A program made the translations under genes and the position numbers. 64,000 nt of DNA from Virgibacillus siamensis. Its GTDB lineage: Bacteria; Bacillota; Bacilli; Bacillales; Amphibacillaceae. The stretch spans positions 682,001-746,000 of the forward strand of contig NZ_FUIH01000007.1 of assembly GCF_900162695.1 (NCBI RefSeq), written 5' to 3'. Within the stretch, counting starts at the first letter, position 1, and the number at the start of each line of letters is the position of its first letter. Below are positions 53,952 to 62,394 of this stretch, piece by piece. Under the pieces are notes generated by a model that ran no database searches, was not told where the DNA came from, and saw only the letters and a list, made by a program, of their open reading frames with translations.

Positions 53952-55373
53952 ATGGTGAAGTCGCTGCGTATATCAATTATTGCAGTATTTGTTTTGTCAC
54001 TGGTATTACCTGCCGGGACAAGCACTGCCAAAGCTGAGGAGGGATATAAATCAATTAGTGCGCTGGGGGTAACACCGCTTAAAAGCAGATATGAAGATTC
54101 TTTTGAAATCGGAGCTGCAGTTGAACCCTATCAGCTTGAAGGGATTCATGGCGAGATTTTAAAACGGCATTACAACAGCATTGTTGCCGAAAATGTGATG
54201 AAACCGATCAATATTCAGCCGGAAGAAGGCAATTTTAATTTTAAGGAAGCTGACAAAATTGTCCAGTTTGCCAAAGAGAATGATATGAATTTGCGTTTCC
54301 ACACACTTGTTTGGCACAGTCAGGTACCTGAATGGTTTTTCCTGGATGAAGAAGGAAATCCGATGGTGGAGGAAACCGATCCGGAAAAACGTGCAGAAAA
54401 TAAGGAGCTTTTACTGGATCGACTGAGAAATCACATTAAAACAATCGTGAAAAGGTACAGGGATGTAGTAGATGAGTGGGACGTTGTTAATGAAGTTATC
54501 GATCCTTATGCGTCTAATGAACGGGGTCTGCGTGAATCCAATTGGTATAAGATTACCGGTACAGACTATATTAAGGTAGCTCTTGAGACTGTTCATAAAT
54601 ACGCGGGAGAAGATGCCAAATTATATATCAACGATTATAATACTGAAGTGGAACCAAAAAGGACCTACCTCTATAATCTGGTAAAAGATCTGTTGGAGCA
54701 GGGGGTTCCGATTGATGGTGTCGGGCATCAGGCGCATATCCAGCTTGGCTGGCCATCTATTGAAGAAATGAGAGACGCCATTAATATGTTTGCCAGTCTT
54801 GGATTGGATAATCAAATTACTGAGCTCGATGTCAGCCTTTATGGCTGGCCGCCAAAGCCCGCCTTTCCGAATTATGAAGAAATTCTGGAAAGTGGGCGTC
54901 TTTTGGATCAGGCAGATCGATATGATCAATTATTTGAATTGTACGAGGAATTGGATGATAAAATCAGTAATGTAACGTTCTGGGGTATTGCAGATGACCA
55001 TACATGGCTTGATGATCGTGCTGAAAAGTATAACGATGGCGCAGGTAAAGATGCACCATTTGTTTTTGACCCGAATTTTAATGTGAAGCCCGCCTATTGG
55101 GAGATGATGGATTATAATTTGAATGAGATGGATGTGCTAATTGCAGACTTCGAAAAAGAAGGGGAATTTGCGAATTATGGTGCTGCCAGATCATTGCAGG
55201 CCAAATTGAGATCCGTCACGCATTTTAAAAAACGGGGAAAAACTGATAAAGCCGTTGAACATATGCGTGATTTCCTCCAAAAGCTTGATAAACAGCGCGA
55301 TAATGAATTTATTGATGAAGATGCATATAATATTCTGAGACAAAATGCTGAATATTTAGTTAGGAAATGGTAA
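53952..55373 (+). CDS. xynA: Secreted GH10 endo-1,4-beta-xylanase with C-terminal FIMAH-type domain
   Basis: A 473-residue protein with a Sec signal peptide (cleavage after about residue 28, TAKA-EE). The GH10 barrel spans about 45-370: acid/base Glu181 in WDVVNE and nucleophile Glu291 in ITELD, with KPINIQPEEG and HTLVWHSQVPEW also typical. The last ~80 residues (YGAARSLQAKLRSVTHFKKRG, then HMRDFLQKLDKQR, ending VRKW) resemble the FIMAH domain found at the end of extracellular Bacillaceae enzymes. It cuts xylan to oligomers for the ABC importer. No XylR operator is visible before it. Confidence 0.93.
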   Translation: MVKSLRISIIAVFVLSLVLPAGTSTAKAEEGYKSISALGVTPLKSRYEDSFEIGAAVEPYQLEGIHGEILKRHYNSIVAENVMKPINIQPEEGNFNFKEADKIVQFAKENDMNLRFHTLVWHSQVPEWFFLDEEGNPMVEETDPEKRAENKELLLDRLRNHIKTIVKRYRDVVDEWDVVNEVIDPYASNERGLRESNWYKITGTDYIKVALETVHKYAGEDAKLYINDYNTEVEPKRTYLYNLVKDLLEQGVPIDGVGHQAHIQLGWPSIEEMRDAINMFASLGLDNQITELDVSLYGWPPKPAFPNYEEILESGRLLDQADRYDQLFELYEELDDKISNVTFWGIADDHTWLDDRAEKYNDGAGKDAPFVFDPNFNVKPAYWEMMDYNLNEMDVLIADFEKEGEFANYGAARSLQAKLRSVTHFKKRGKTDKAVEHMRDFLQKLDKQRDNEFIDEDAYNILRQNAEYLVRKW

Positions 55374-55480
55374 AATTAGTTAAACCGATTTAACGTACGT
55401 AACTTATTGGAAAAGCTGACTCCTTTGAGGAAGGGGTTGGCTTTTCTGCCATTATTTCTTTCCAAGGGGGTAATACCTTA

Positions 55481-56191
55481 ATGAACCACTCAGCAAAAGA
55501 TACTTATGACAAACTGGCAGGTACATATCAAAATGATATTGATGAGGCAAGCCCATATAACGCTTATTATGAGCGTCCGGCTATGCTGGAGGAGCTGCCT
55601 GATGATTTAACTGGAATGAAGATCCTGGATGCTGGATGTGCAGCTGGGTGGTATGCAGAAAAACTCGTGAAGCGCGGGGCAGAAGTTACCGGTATAGATG
55701 TCAGTCCTGAAATGGTACAGGAAGCGAAAAATAGATTAGGGAATCACGCGGAAATCTTTTGTCATGACCTTCAGGAGGCATTGCCTTTTGAAGACCATTC
55801 CTTTGATATCATTATCAGTTCCCTTACCATGCATTATGTAAAAGAATGGACGCCGACGTTTCAGGAACTTAATCGGGTCATTAAAAATGAAGGAACATTC
55901 CTGTTTTCAGTCCACCATCCATTTATGGATTTTACCAGGTTTTCGTGCACGGATTATTTTGAAACACAGTCATTAACGGACACATGGAAAAAACCGAACA
56001 TCACGATTGATGTCAGCTTTTACCGCAGGCCAATGCAGGATATAATAAGAGAAACAGTGCATTTTTTCATCCTGGAAAAGCTGGTTGAACCACATCCGCA
56101 CCCAAAGATGAAGCAAGCACATAAAAAATCTTATCAATATCTCATGAACAACCCTCATTTTTTGATAATCAAAGCAAAAGCGGAGAAATAA
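55481..56191 (+). CDS. Class I SAM-dependent methyltransferase
   Basis: A 236-residue enzyme with the SAM-binding motif LDAGCAAGWYAEKLVKRGAEVTGID-type glycine loop at about residues 47-56, followed by the acidic end of strand 2, then HDLQEALPFEDHSFDIIIS and SLTMHYVKEW. Similar to UbiE/Methyltransf_11 proteins acting on small molecules; the substrate is unknown. Ribosome site AAGGGGG. Monocistronic, no terminator recognised. Confidence 0.85.
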   Translation: MNHSAKDTYDKLAGTYQNDIDEASPYNAYYERPAMLEELPDDLTGMKILDAGCAAGWYAEKLVKRGAEVTGIDVSPEMVQEAKNRLGNHAEIFCHDLQEALPFEDHSFDIIISSLTMHYVKEWTPTFQELNRVIKNEGTFLFSVHHPFMDFTRFSCTDYFETQSLTDTWKKPNITIDVSFYRRPMQDIIRETVHFFILEKLVEPHPHPKMKQAHKKSYQYLMNNPHFLIIKAKAEK

Positions 56192-56224
56192 AGTATTGTA
56201 TAATTTTAGATAATCATTTATCCG

Positions 56225-56554
56225 TTATAAAATGGTTACTTCCAATATTGCATCGAAAGTAAGTTTATTTGTTGTCGGGTGTTTAAGGTACAACGTTTTT
56301 TGTTCTAAATTTATCTCGCTGATTTTTGCCTTGACTACTGTTACATCATGATTTGCAAAGAATACCACTTCAATCGTCAAATCATTATGAATAGCACATT
56401 GCAGTTTCATGTTGATTTCTTCTTTCTGCTGTTCATCAATGATTGGTTTTTTTCTGAACTCCATCTCTGCAAAAATCTCCCTTAACATCTTGACATGCTC
56501 CGGGATCATCATTGTAGAGCCAATCCATTTCTTTGAACCTCGGTCATTACTCAA
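56225..56554 (-). CDS. YolD-like protein
   Basis: About 109 residues. The AGGTGA on the minus strand sits before TTG 56554, giving the family-typical N-terminus MSNDRGSKKW; the ATGs at 56560 and 56578 lie inside or before that site. The pattern MMIPEHVKMLREIFAEMEFRKKPIIDEQQ is characteristic of YolD proteins, found next to Y-family DNA polymerase UvrX genes in Bacillus. No polymerase gene is adjacent here, so it is an orphan copy. Confidence 0.78.
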   Translation of the reverse strand: MSNDRGSKKWIGSTMMIPEHVKMLREIFAEMEFRKKPIIDEQQKEEINMKLQCAIHNDLTIEVVFFANHDVTVVKAKISEINLEQKTLYLKHPTTNKLTFDAILEVTIL

Positions 56555-56710
56555 TTTCATCACCTGCTTGTGGAACATTTGTTCGATTATAACATGATCT
56601 TTTCTGATTGTGAATTCCGGATTAGGAAATCCCTCTTCAGAAGGAGTGCATTTTTTTGCATACCCTAATTGTTACGATAAGATTACAAAATAATTAGGGG
56701 GTAATTAGAA

Positions 56711-57319
56711 ATGAAGAAATTATTTACTGGCTGCTTGACTGCGATTGGAGCAGTAGTTGTTTTAGGAATTTTAATTGGTATTTTTGCCAGTGGAGGAGAT
56801 ACGTCTAACACCGCAGAAGGGGGAGCGGATCAGACGAAACAGGAAAATTTGGCCAATAATGATGCTATGAAGCAAGATAAGGAGTCAACAATCAAAAAAG
56901 CCGGAATCGGTGAAACTGCTACTGTTGCAAATGTTGGATTTACTGTTAACCATGTTAAAACGACCAGTGAAATTGACAGCGGAAATGAATTTATTGAAAA
57001 TGCTAAAACAAGTGGTAAATATGTCGTTCTTGATGTGGCAATAAAAAATGGACAGAAGGAGCCACTGATGATTGATTCGAGCTACTTTCAAATCATGTCA
57101 TCTGACGGAACGACCTATGACCCTGTGACAGATGGACAGGTGATGATGGCAATGGGAGAGAATGGAACAGATTTCTTCCTGCAGCAAATCAATCCCGGCC
57201 TGAGTAAATCTGGAAAAGTTGTTTTTGAAGTGCCAAAAGAATTAAATCTTAAAGGTTCCGTTTTGCATTGCCAAACAGGGTTCTTTGGAACGGAAAGTAT
57301 TGAAATTAATCTAAACTAA
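56711..57319 (+). CDS. DUF4352-type extracytoplasmic protein
   Basis: A 202-residue protein with one N-terminal membrane segment (GAVVVLGILIGIFASGGD), a polar linker, and a beta-sandwich domain with the DUF4352 pattern VGFTVNHVKTT, KYVVLDVAIKNGQKEPLMID and GKVVFEVPKE. Such immunoglobulin-like domains lie outside the membrane, function unknown. Ribosome site AGGGGG. It is followed by the palindromic repeat. Confidence 0.82.
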   Translation: MKKLFTGCLTAIGAVVVLGILIGIFASGGDTSNTAEGGADQTKQENLANNDAMKQDKESTIKKAGIGETATVANVGFTVNHVKTTSEIDSGNEFIENAKTSGKYVVLDVAIKNGQKEPLMIDSSYFQIMSSDGTTYDPVTDGQVMMAMGENGTDFFLQQINPGLSKSGKVVFEVPKELNLKGSVLHCQTGFFGTESIEINLN

Positions 57320-57333
57320 TGAAAATATAAAGC

Positions 57334-57705
57334 GGCTGGGACAAAAGTGTGTTATCCAAAGAAAAAAACGAACAACCAATTAGAAAATGGAGCGTCTAGC
57401 CGCTCCGGAAATATACTTCGCTTTCACTTTCGAGCATAAGTGCGACATCTGCTTAAGCAAGCTTTCGCAGTGTCTTCTTTACCGCGGGCAGCTGTTGAGC
57501 CTCCTCGTGCTGGGTGCTCGTCGTGTTGCAAGTGTTTCAATGAAGCAGCACTCCTCGCAACTCGAAGCATATTCGGTGGAAGTAGTGCTCGTCGCACTGC
57601 GGGGTCTCATCTAGGCTTTACTTCCCGCAGGAGTCTCCGTATATTTCCTACGCTAATTCTCTAATTGTTCGTCTTTTTAATAACACGTTTTGTAATGTCC
57701 CAGCC
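57334..57705. repeat. Palindromic intergenic repeat, copy 2 (372 bp, with GC-rich core)
   Basis: Ends GGCTGGGACA and TGTCCCAGCC are inverted; the flanks AAAG/CTTT extend the pairing. The outer parts (GTGTTATCC, CGAACAA, AAATGGAGCG, GGAAATATACTTCGC) match copy 1. A further ~230 bp GC-rich core (about 57425-57655), absent from copies 1 and 3, is inserted in the middle. Open frames inside are artefacts. Confidence 0.85.
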
Positions 57706-57724
57706 ACTTTAATTTAAGTGGATT

Positions 57725-58351
57725 CTATTGCAGGTGTTCCGGGGGTGTATTCTTATGCTCCTTGTTTTTAACTTCTGCAAAAATGTTATTTTGGTTTAAT
57801 TGCTGTTTAATCTGATGCAATTGGTTGTTAAGCTGCTCTATTTGTTGTTCATTAGATTTGGTTGTGGCTTGCTGTAATTGTTTGAACTCCTTCTTCGTAA
57901 CGGGTTGTGCATCTTCTTTTAACGTATAACCCAGTTGTCCGTTTGGTTCAAGTGTAGCCCATTGCACATCGTTTATACTCGTTACATTTTTTTGCCTCAA
58001 ATTCATTTCAAGTTGATCAACGGTCATTCGCAGCTTTGCCATTGTTTTTTCATTCAATGATCCATTTTCAATCAAAACTTTGGATTTTCCGGTTATCAGT
58101 TTTTCCAGTCCATCGAATTTGAGCTGGCCAAATTCCATAACAATCAGTGTCAAAACGAGTACTGCGCCGGTTCCGATGGCAATCCAAATGTTTTTATCAG
58201 CAATAGGCTGTACAAGTGCTGTTCCAATTGAAATCATGATAATTGTTTCGGCCAATGTCATTTGTGATATTGTTTTTCTGCCAGCTATTCGTAAAAGCAG
58301 GGTGCCGACCAGTACAATCAATATTCCTTTCCAAATCCAACTCCACTCCAT
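57725..58351 (-). CDS. DUF421/YetF-type membrane protein
   Basis: A 208-residue protein: three N-terminal helices with LRIAGRKTISQMTLAETIIMISIGTAL, then the cytoplasmic YetF domain (KSKVLIENGSLNEKTMAKLRMTVDQLEMNLRQKNV, DVQWATLEPNGQLGY). It has a Gln-rich coiled-coil tail of about 60 residues (QQIEQLNNQLHQIKQQLNQN) that goes beyond the usual domain. Family members occur in spore and cell membranes; function unknown. Confidence 0.85.
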   Translation of the reverse strand: MEWSWIWKGILIVLVGTLLLRIAGRKTISQMTLAETIIMISIGTALVQPIADKNIWIAIGTGAVLVLTLIVMEFGQLKFDGLEKLITGKSKVLIENGSLNEKTMAKLRMTVDQLEMNLRQKNVTSINDVQWATLEPNGQLGYTLKEDAQPVTKKEFKQLQQATTKSNEQQIEQLNNQLHQIKQQLNQNNIFAEVKNKEHKNTPPEHLQ

Positions 58352-58563
58352 TAACAGGTCACCCCTTCGAATTTAATTTTAGTTTTAGCTTTTCCCTAAA
58401 GCCGCAGTCTATACGATAATGACCGTGGAACAGTGCAATTCTGCATTATTTCCCTGATGGAATTTCTATTAACATTAAATTTATAAGAGGGAATAGGGTG
58501 TTTATGTCGAATTGTAATAAAGGAGATAGGGAGATTGATTGTAAAATAATAAGGGGTGTGGCT

Positions 58564-58935
58564 ATGATTCCAATTAAGAACAAAATGAATACCGTTTTTG
58601 TGCATGTCAGTGATTTGAAGAATTCAGTAAGGTGGTACAGCAGACTATTGAATGAGCAGGTTGATTTGTCTGAAGTCAAAGAACCAGTTCACAATATGAC
58701 GCTCAACCAATACACAGGCTTGACATTGGATGCTGGGCCAACCGGTGAGAAAAAGGAAATCGTCCCATCCGAGTATCCATTGTTTAATTTTCACACCGAA
58801 GATATTGAGAAGGCGTATGTATTTGTTAAGGAGCTGGGATATCCGATTGAAAGCGAAATTATTCGGTTTGATGATTTTTCGTATTTTAATGTCAGTGATC
58901 CGGACGGCAATATAATTATGATCTGTACGGGTTAA
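58564..58935 (+). CDS. VOC-family glyoxalase/dioxygenase-like protein
   Basis: A 123-residue protein from ATG 58564 (AAGGGGTG upstream). A single VOC domain: NTVFVHVSDLKNSVRWYSRLL, FNFHTEDIEKAYVFVKELG, SYFNVSDPDGNIIMIC. The His and Glu positions of a metal site are only partly conserved, so a binding rather than catalytic role is possible. Confidence 0.84.
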   Translation: MIPIKNKMNTVFVHVSDLKNSVRWYSRLLNEQVDLSEVKEPVHNMTLNQYTGLTLDAGPTGEKKEIVPSEYPLFNFHTEDIEKAYVFVKELGYPIESEIIRFDDFSYFNVSDPDGNIIMICTG

Positions 58936-58951
58936 TGATTGGGGGATAACC

Positions 58952-59023
58952 ATGCTTGCAACAACAAGATGTACTATCCGAAAATTGCAGCGGTCGGATT
59001 TTCGGTATATTTTACAATTGTGA
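58952..59023 (+). pseudogene. Truncated N-terminal remnant of a GNAT acetyltransferase gene
   Basis: After GGGGATAACC an ATG begins MLATTRCTIRKLQRSDFRYI, the usual opening of RimJ-type GNAT enzymes, and stops at 59021-59023 after 23 codons. In another frame the following bases read CDAIWGGTDFIFD and then stop, compatible with a frameshifted continuation. Only a stub is left, directly before an intact GNAT gene. Confidence 0.55.
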
Positions 59024-59090
59024 TGCGATTTGGGGCGGAACGGACTTTATATTCGATTAAGCCTTTAGTGTAAAAAGGCGGGGATTGGCA

Positions 59091-59672
59091 TTGAGGGTGA
59101 TTTTACTGTTATTTGAAACAGGAAAACTGAAAATTAGGTACCTGCAAGAAAGGGATAAACAATTGTTGGTGAAGTGGCTTTCCGATCCTGCTGTACTGGA
59201 ATATTATGAAGGCCGGGACAACCCGTTTGATTTGGCAAAAGTAGAAAAAGCGTTTTACGGGAAGGATAATGGTGTTTTCAAATGTTTGGTTTTATACGGA
59301 GAAGCAGCAATTGGCTACATTCAGTTTTATCCGGTAAATAAACAAACAAGTACAATCAATGATTTTGATGAGCAGGAAAATACATATGGAATTGATCAAT
59401 TCATTGGTGAACCTGATTATTGGAACAAAGGAATCGGAACACTGCTTGTCCGGGGTATAGTGGAATTTTTGACAGATAAGAAACAGGCACACAACGTGAT
59501 ACTTGATCCGCAGCTATCCAATAAACGAGCTATAAGATGCTATGAAAAATGCGGGTTCTATAAGGTTCGGGTGCTGCCGGGACATGAATGGCATGAAGGG
59601 GAATATCGGGATTGCCTGTTGATGGCGTTAAAGGCAAAGCAGAAAGGAGTGAAAACGTTTGAAAACAGATAA
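59091..59672 (+). CDS. GNAT acetyltransferase, aminoglycoside 6'-N-acetyltransferase-like
   Basis: About 193 residues from TTG 59091, 7 nt after AAGGCGGGG; the TTG at 59085 is too close. The order of motifs (LVKWLSDPAVLEYYEGRDNP, AIGYIQFYP, YGIDQFIGEPDYWNKGIGT, LDPQLSNKRAIRCYEKCGF, HEWHEGEYRDCLLM) strongly resembles the AAC(6') family that acetylates aminoglycosides. Whether it confers resistance is unknown; many chromosomal homologues have other substrates. Confidence 0.82.
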   Translation: MRVILLLFETGKLKIRYLQERDKQLLVKWLSDPAVLEYYEGRDNPFDLAKVEKAFYGKDNGVFKCLVLYGEAAIGYIQFYPVNKQTSTINDFDEQENTYGIDQFIGEPDYWNKGIGTLLVRGIVEFLTDKKQAHNVILDPQLSNKRAIRCYEKCGFYKVRVLPGHEWHEGEYRDCLLMALKAKQKGVKTFENR

Positions 59673-60177
59673 ATGTATTCTGCGCACAGGAAAACTGGGT
59701 GATGCCGGAGAAATTTTAGAAATAATGAAATCCGTTATGGATGAACATGAGTTTTTAATTACATTATCTGAAGAGTATGATCTGACAACACAACAACAAA
59801 GGGAATGGATCGGGAATTTTTTACAGAATGAAAGGGAAACCATTATTGTAGCGGAAATTCACGGTGAAGTTGTCGGCTGGATCAGTTTTCATTCTCCGGA
59901 CAGGAAAAGAATGGCACATACCGGGGCCTTTGGGATGATGATTCGTAAAGAGTGCAGGAACATGGGAATAGGAAAATTGCTAGTTCAAGCATTATTGGAC
60001 TGGGCGGAAGCGAATCCTTTCATTGAAAAAGTGTGTTTGGGAGTTTTTTCAACGAATCATCGGGCTATTGCATTGTATAAACGTATGGGTTTTGTTGAAG
60101 AAGGCAGGAAAGTTAACGAATTTAAATTAAATGAAAATGAGTATGCAGATGATATTTTGATGTATAAGTTTGTGTAG
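59659..60177 (+). CDS. GNAT-family N-acetyltransferase
   Basis: A 172-residue acetyltransferase starting at TTG 59659 (AAAGGAG 8 nt upstream), overlapping the previous gene by 14 nt. The acetyl-CoA loop is RNMGIGKLLVQALLDWA, followed by LGVFSTNHRAIALYKRMGFVEEGR. It is a second, different GNAT enzyme in one transcription unit. Substrate unknown. Confidence 0.86.
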   Translation: MKTDKCILRTGKLGDAGEILEIMKSVMDEHEFLITLSEEYDLTTQQQREWIGNFLQNERETIIVAEIHGEVVGWISFHSPDRKRMAHTGAFGMMIRKECRNMGIGKLLVQALLDWAEANPFIEKVCLGVFSTNHRAIALYKRMGFVEEGRKVNEFKLNENEYADDILMYKFV

Positions 60178-60204
60178 AAATAGGGAAGTAATGAGTCAAT
60201 AAAA

Positions 60205-60233
60205 TTGACAAAAAAATCAATTTATGCTATTAT
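60205..60233 (+). promoter_or_regulatory. Consensus-like promoter upstream of methyltransferase gene
   Basis: -35 TTGACA (60205-60210), 17-bp spacer, -10 TATTAT (60228-60233). The predicted start lies about 20 nt upstream of a terminator hairpin. A second -10-like TATAAT is at 60255-60260. Confidence 0.65.
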
Positions 60234-60259
60234 TTACTTTTATTATTTTTGTTATATAA

Positions 60260-60294
60260 TAGAATTCTCCATGGCGGGAGAATTCTATTTTTTT
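60260..60294 (+). terminator. Leader terminator/attenuator before the methyltransferase gene
   Basis: A perfect 11-bp stem TAGAATTCTCC/GGAGAATTCTA (60260-60270 with 60277-60287) and seven Ts (60288-60294), only about 15 nt before the start codon and overlapping the spacer to the AGGGGTG ribosome site. It either terminates the acetyltransferase transcript or controls the downstream gene by premature termination. Confidence 0.8.
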
Positions 60295-60308
60295 AGGGGT
60301 GTTTGTGT

Positions 60309-61229
60309 ATGAAGCAGGGTGAATCTAGCATAACTTCATTGGTTTCGGCATTTGGTAGGGCGTATCATAGTCAATTTGGTGAACCAAAGATTTTTGATGA
60401 CTACATTGTCAGGGCGTTAATTTCTGAGCGGGAGTTCCAGGACATTCGGGAAAATATGATCAGCGGCGTTGAATTTTTCAACAGGGACATTGCTGAAAAA
60501 TATAAGGATGATCCGGAAGAAATGTTAAAATGGATTACACAGGTTCAGCTTTCTTCAACAACGCTGGCGCGTGCTGCATATTGTGAAAAAGTTTTGAGTA
60601 ATGCGCTGGACGAAGGCACTGAGCAGTATGTCATTCTGGGAGCAGGTTTGGACACATTTTGTTACCGGCACCCGGATTTGGAAGCGTCTTTGGAAGTTTT
60701 TGAGATTGACCATCCGGCAACACAGCAATTTAAAAGGAATCGGCTGGCGGAAAAGAATTTTATGATTCCGGATAACCTGCATTTTATCTCCATGGATTTT
60801 ACAAAAGGATTTTCACTCCAAAAGCTTATTGATAAGGGGTTCGACCCTGCCAGAAAAACTTTTTTCAGTTTGTTGGGCGTTTCCTATTATTTGAAAAAAA
60901 AGGAGCTTGCACTGCTGATTCAATCGTTATTTTCTGAGATGCAGATGGGGAGTTCCATTGTGTTTGATTATGCGGATGAAGGGCTTTTTTATGAAAAAGG
61001 ATTTTCCGACAGAGTACAGAACATGGTGAAAATGGCAGAGGCGGGCGGCGAACCAATGCAATCAAGCTATTCCTTCGCTAAAATCCGTGAACTTTTGGAG
61101 GGAACTGGATTACAGATCAGCGAGCATTTATCACCCCAAGCTATTCAAGCATCCTATTTCCAAAATCGGCAGGACCATCTGTCAGCTTTTGAAACGATTC
61201 ACTATATTCATGCTGTATTGGTAGAATGA
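60309..61229 (+). CDS. SAM-dependent methyltransferase of the LCM (leucine carboxyl methyltransferase) family
   Basis: A 306-residue protein from ATG 60309. The LCM/TIGR00027-type signature is YVILGAGLDTFCYRHPDLEAS followed by VFEIDHPATQQFKRNRL, with the N-terminal REFQDIRENMISG helix pair. Bacterial members O-methylate carboxylates or polyketides; the substrate is unknown. A terminator hairpin occupies the leader, hinting at conditional expression. Confidence 0.85.
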   Translation: MKQGESSITSLVSAFGRAYHSQFGEPKIFDDYIVRALISEREFQDIRENMISGVEFFNRDIAEKYKDDPEEMLKWITQVQLSSTTLARAAYCEKVLSNALDEGTEQYVILGAGLDTFCYRHPDLEASLEVFEIDHPATQQFKRNRLAEKNFMIPDNLHFISMDFTKGFSLQKLIDKGFDPARKTFFSLLGVSYYLKKKELALLIQSLFSEMQMGSSIVFDYADEGLFYEKGFSDRVQNMVKMAEAGGEPMQSSYSFAKIRELLEGTGLQISEHLSPQAIQASYFQNRQDHLSAFETIHYIHAVLVE

Positions 61230-61296
61230 GCGAACATACTATTGTGAAGGGAAACTATTATAATGTTTTACCATTTTATCTGTAACAGGACGGAAT

Positions 61297-61406
61297 ATCG
61301 ACCTCAACCCGGCAATATCAACTATCGCGATATTAGTATCAACCTTCCTGTGGCAGGAATCAACTTTTATCGGGGAGTTATCGACCATCAGCACGAAAAT
61401 ATCAAC
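61297..61406 (-). repeat. Second array of the 20-21 bp repeat (6 units, inverted)
   Basis: ATCAAC/ATCGAC (the complement of GTTGAT/GTCGAT) recurs at 61297, 61317, 61338, 61359, 61380 and 61401. It is the same motif as in the 20060-20420 array, in opposite orientation and about 41 kb away. Confidence 0.85.
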
Positions 61407-61526
61407 CTTTACTAGATTGTCAAAAGGAAACATGCTTTTCCAGTACACCCGGTCATAAACGAGCATAAAAAGTCCGGAAGAGCTGAAGGGATCCTGTTAG
61501 ATTATTCATTGAAGGGGGGGCGTAAC

Positions 61527-62387
61527 ATGGAAGGACTTCAACGCATGCTGGATGCGATTGAGTATGTGGAATCCAATTTGGATAATGAACTTCAAATTAA
61601 CGACATTGCTGCGTGCGCGTATATGTCAAAGTTTCATTTCCAGCGGATGTTCAGCATGCTGACTGGTTTTTCGATAAGTGAATATATTCGAAACCGCCGG
61701 ATTACCGTGGCAGCACAGGAACTTGTACATTCCGAATCGAAAGTAATTGAGGTGGCAATGAAATATGGTTACGAGAGTCCGGAGTCTTTTGCCAAAGCAT
61801 TTCGCCGAATTCACGGAATCAGTCCGACTGCGGCGAGGAAGAACAGCCAGTCGTTGAAGGCTTATCCGAAACTTTCCTTTCAAATACAGTTAAAGGGTGA
61901 TGTGGAGATGGATTACAAGATTGTGGAAAAAGAACCATTCACGGTAATTGGCAAGAGTATACGTACGTCAACAATCAGCGGAGAAAACCATCGGAAGATA
62001 GCTGATTTTTGGGTCAGGTCGAACCAAGATGGCTTTGCTGAAGAACTTTCGAAAAACTGTGGATCACTCGGGCTGCTTGGCATTTGCCTGGAATTTGATG
62101 AGAAACAGGAAAATATCAGGTATCTGATTGGTGCGGAAAAAAATGTGGATCAAATACCTGACGATTGGGAAAAGGCGACAATTCCTGGCGCTTCATGGGC
62201 AGTCTTTCCTGTTCACGGGGCAATGCCCGACGCGATGCCGAAAGTGTGGGAACGTATTTTTTCCGAATGGTTCCCCGCAACCGGTTATGAACATGCAGAT
62301 GGACCTGAGTTGGAGGTTTACCTAAGCGATAAGGATCCATCATCAGCAGATTATTACAGTGAGATTTGGATACCGATTAAAAAATAA
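61527..62387 (+). CDS. AraC-family regulator with GyrI-like effector-binding domain
   Basis: About 286 residues from ATG 61527 (AAGGGGGG upstream). The N-terminal double helix-turn-helix (LQINDIAACAYMSKFHFQRMF and VAMKYGYESPESFAKAFRRIHG) is followed by a C-terminal small-molecule-binding domain of the GyrI/BmrR type (VEKEPFTVIGKSIR, WERIFSEWFPATGYEH, GPELEVYLS, EIWIPI). Such regulators sense hydrophobic or cationic compounds and activate efflux or detoxification genes. Its target is not evident nearby. Confidence 0.9.
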   Translation: MEGLQRMLDAIEYVESNLDNELQINDIAACAYMSKFHFQRMFSMLTGFSISEYIRNRRITVAAQELVHSESKVIEVAMKYGYESPESFAKAFRRIHGISPTAARKNSQSLKAYPKLSFQIQLKGDVEMDYKIVEKEPFTVIGKSIRTSTISGENHRKIADFWVRSNQDGFAEELSKNCGSLGLLGICLEFDEKQENIRYLIGAEKNVDQIPDDWEKATIPGASWAVFPVHGAMPDAMPKVWERIFSEWFPATGYEHADGPELEVYLSDKDPSSADYYSEIWIPIKK

Positions 62388-62394
62388 TGGGCAG

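Noticed and set aside
57387..57664. Two overlapping plus-strand open frames of about 75 codons
   Set aside because: Both lie wholly within palindromic repeat copy 2, differ only by frame, and have no family motif or ribosome site.
61239..61466. Minus-strand 75-codon frame with KVD repeats
   Set aside because: It is the second 20-21 bp repeat array read in frame; no ribosome site and no conserved flanks.
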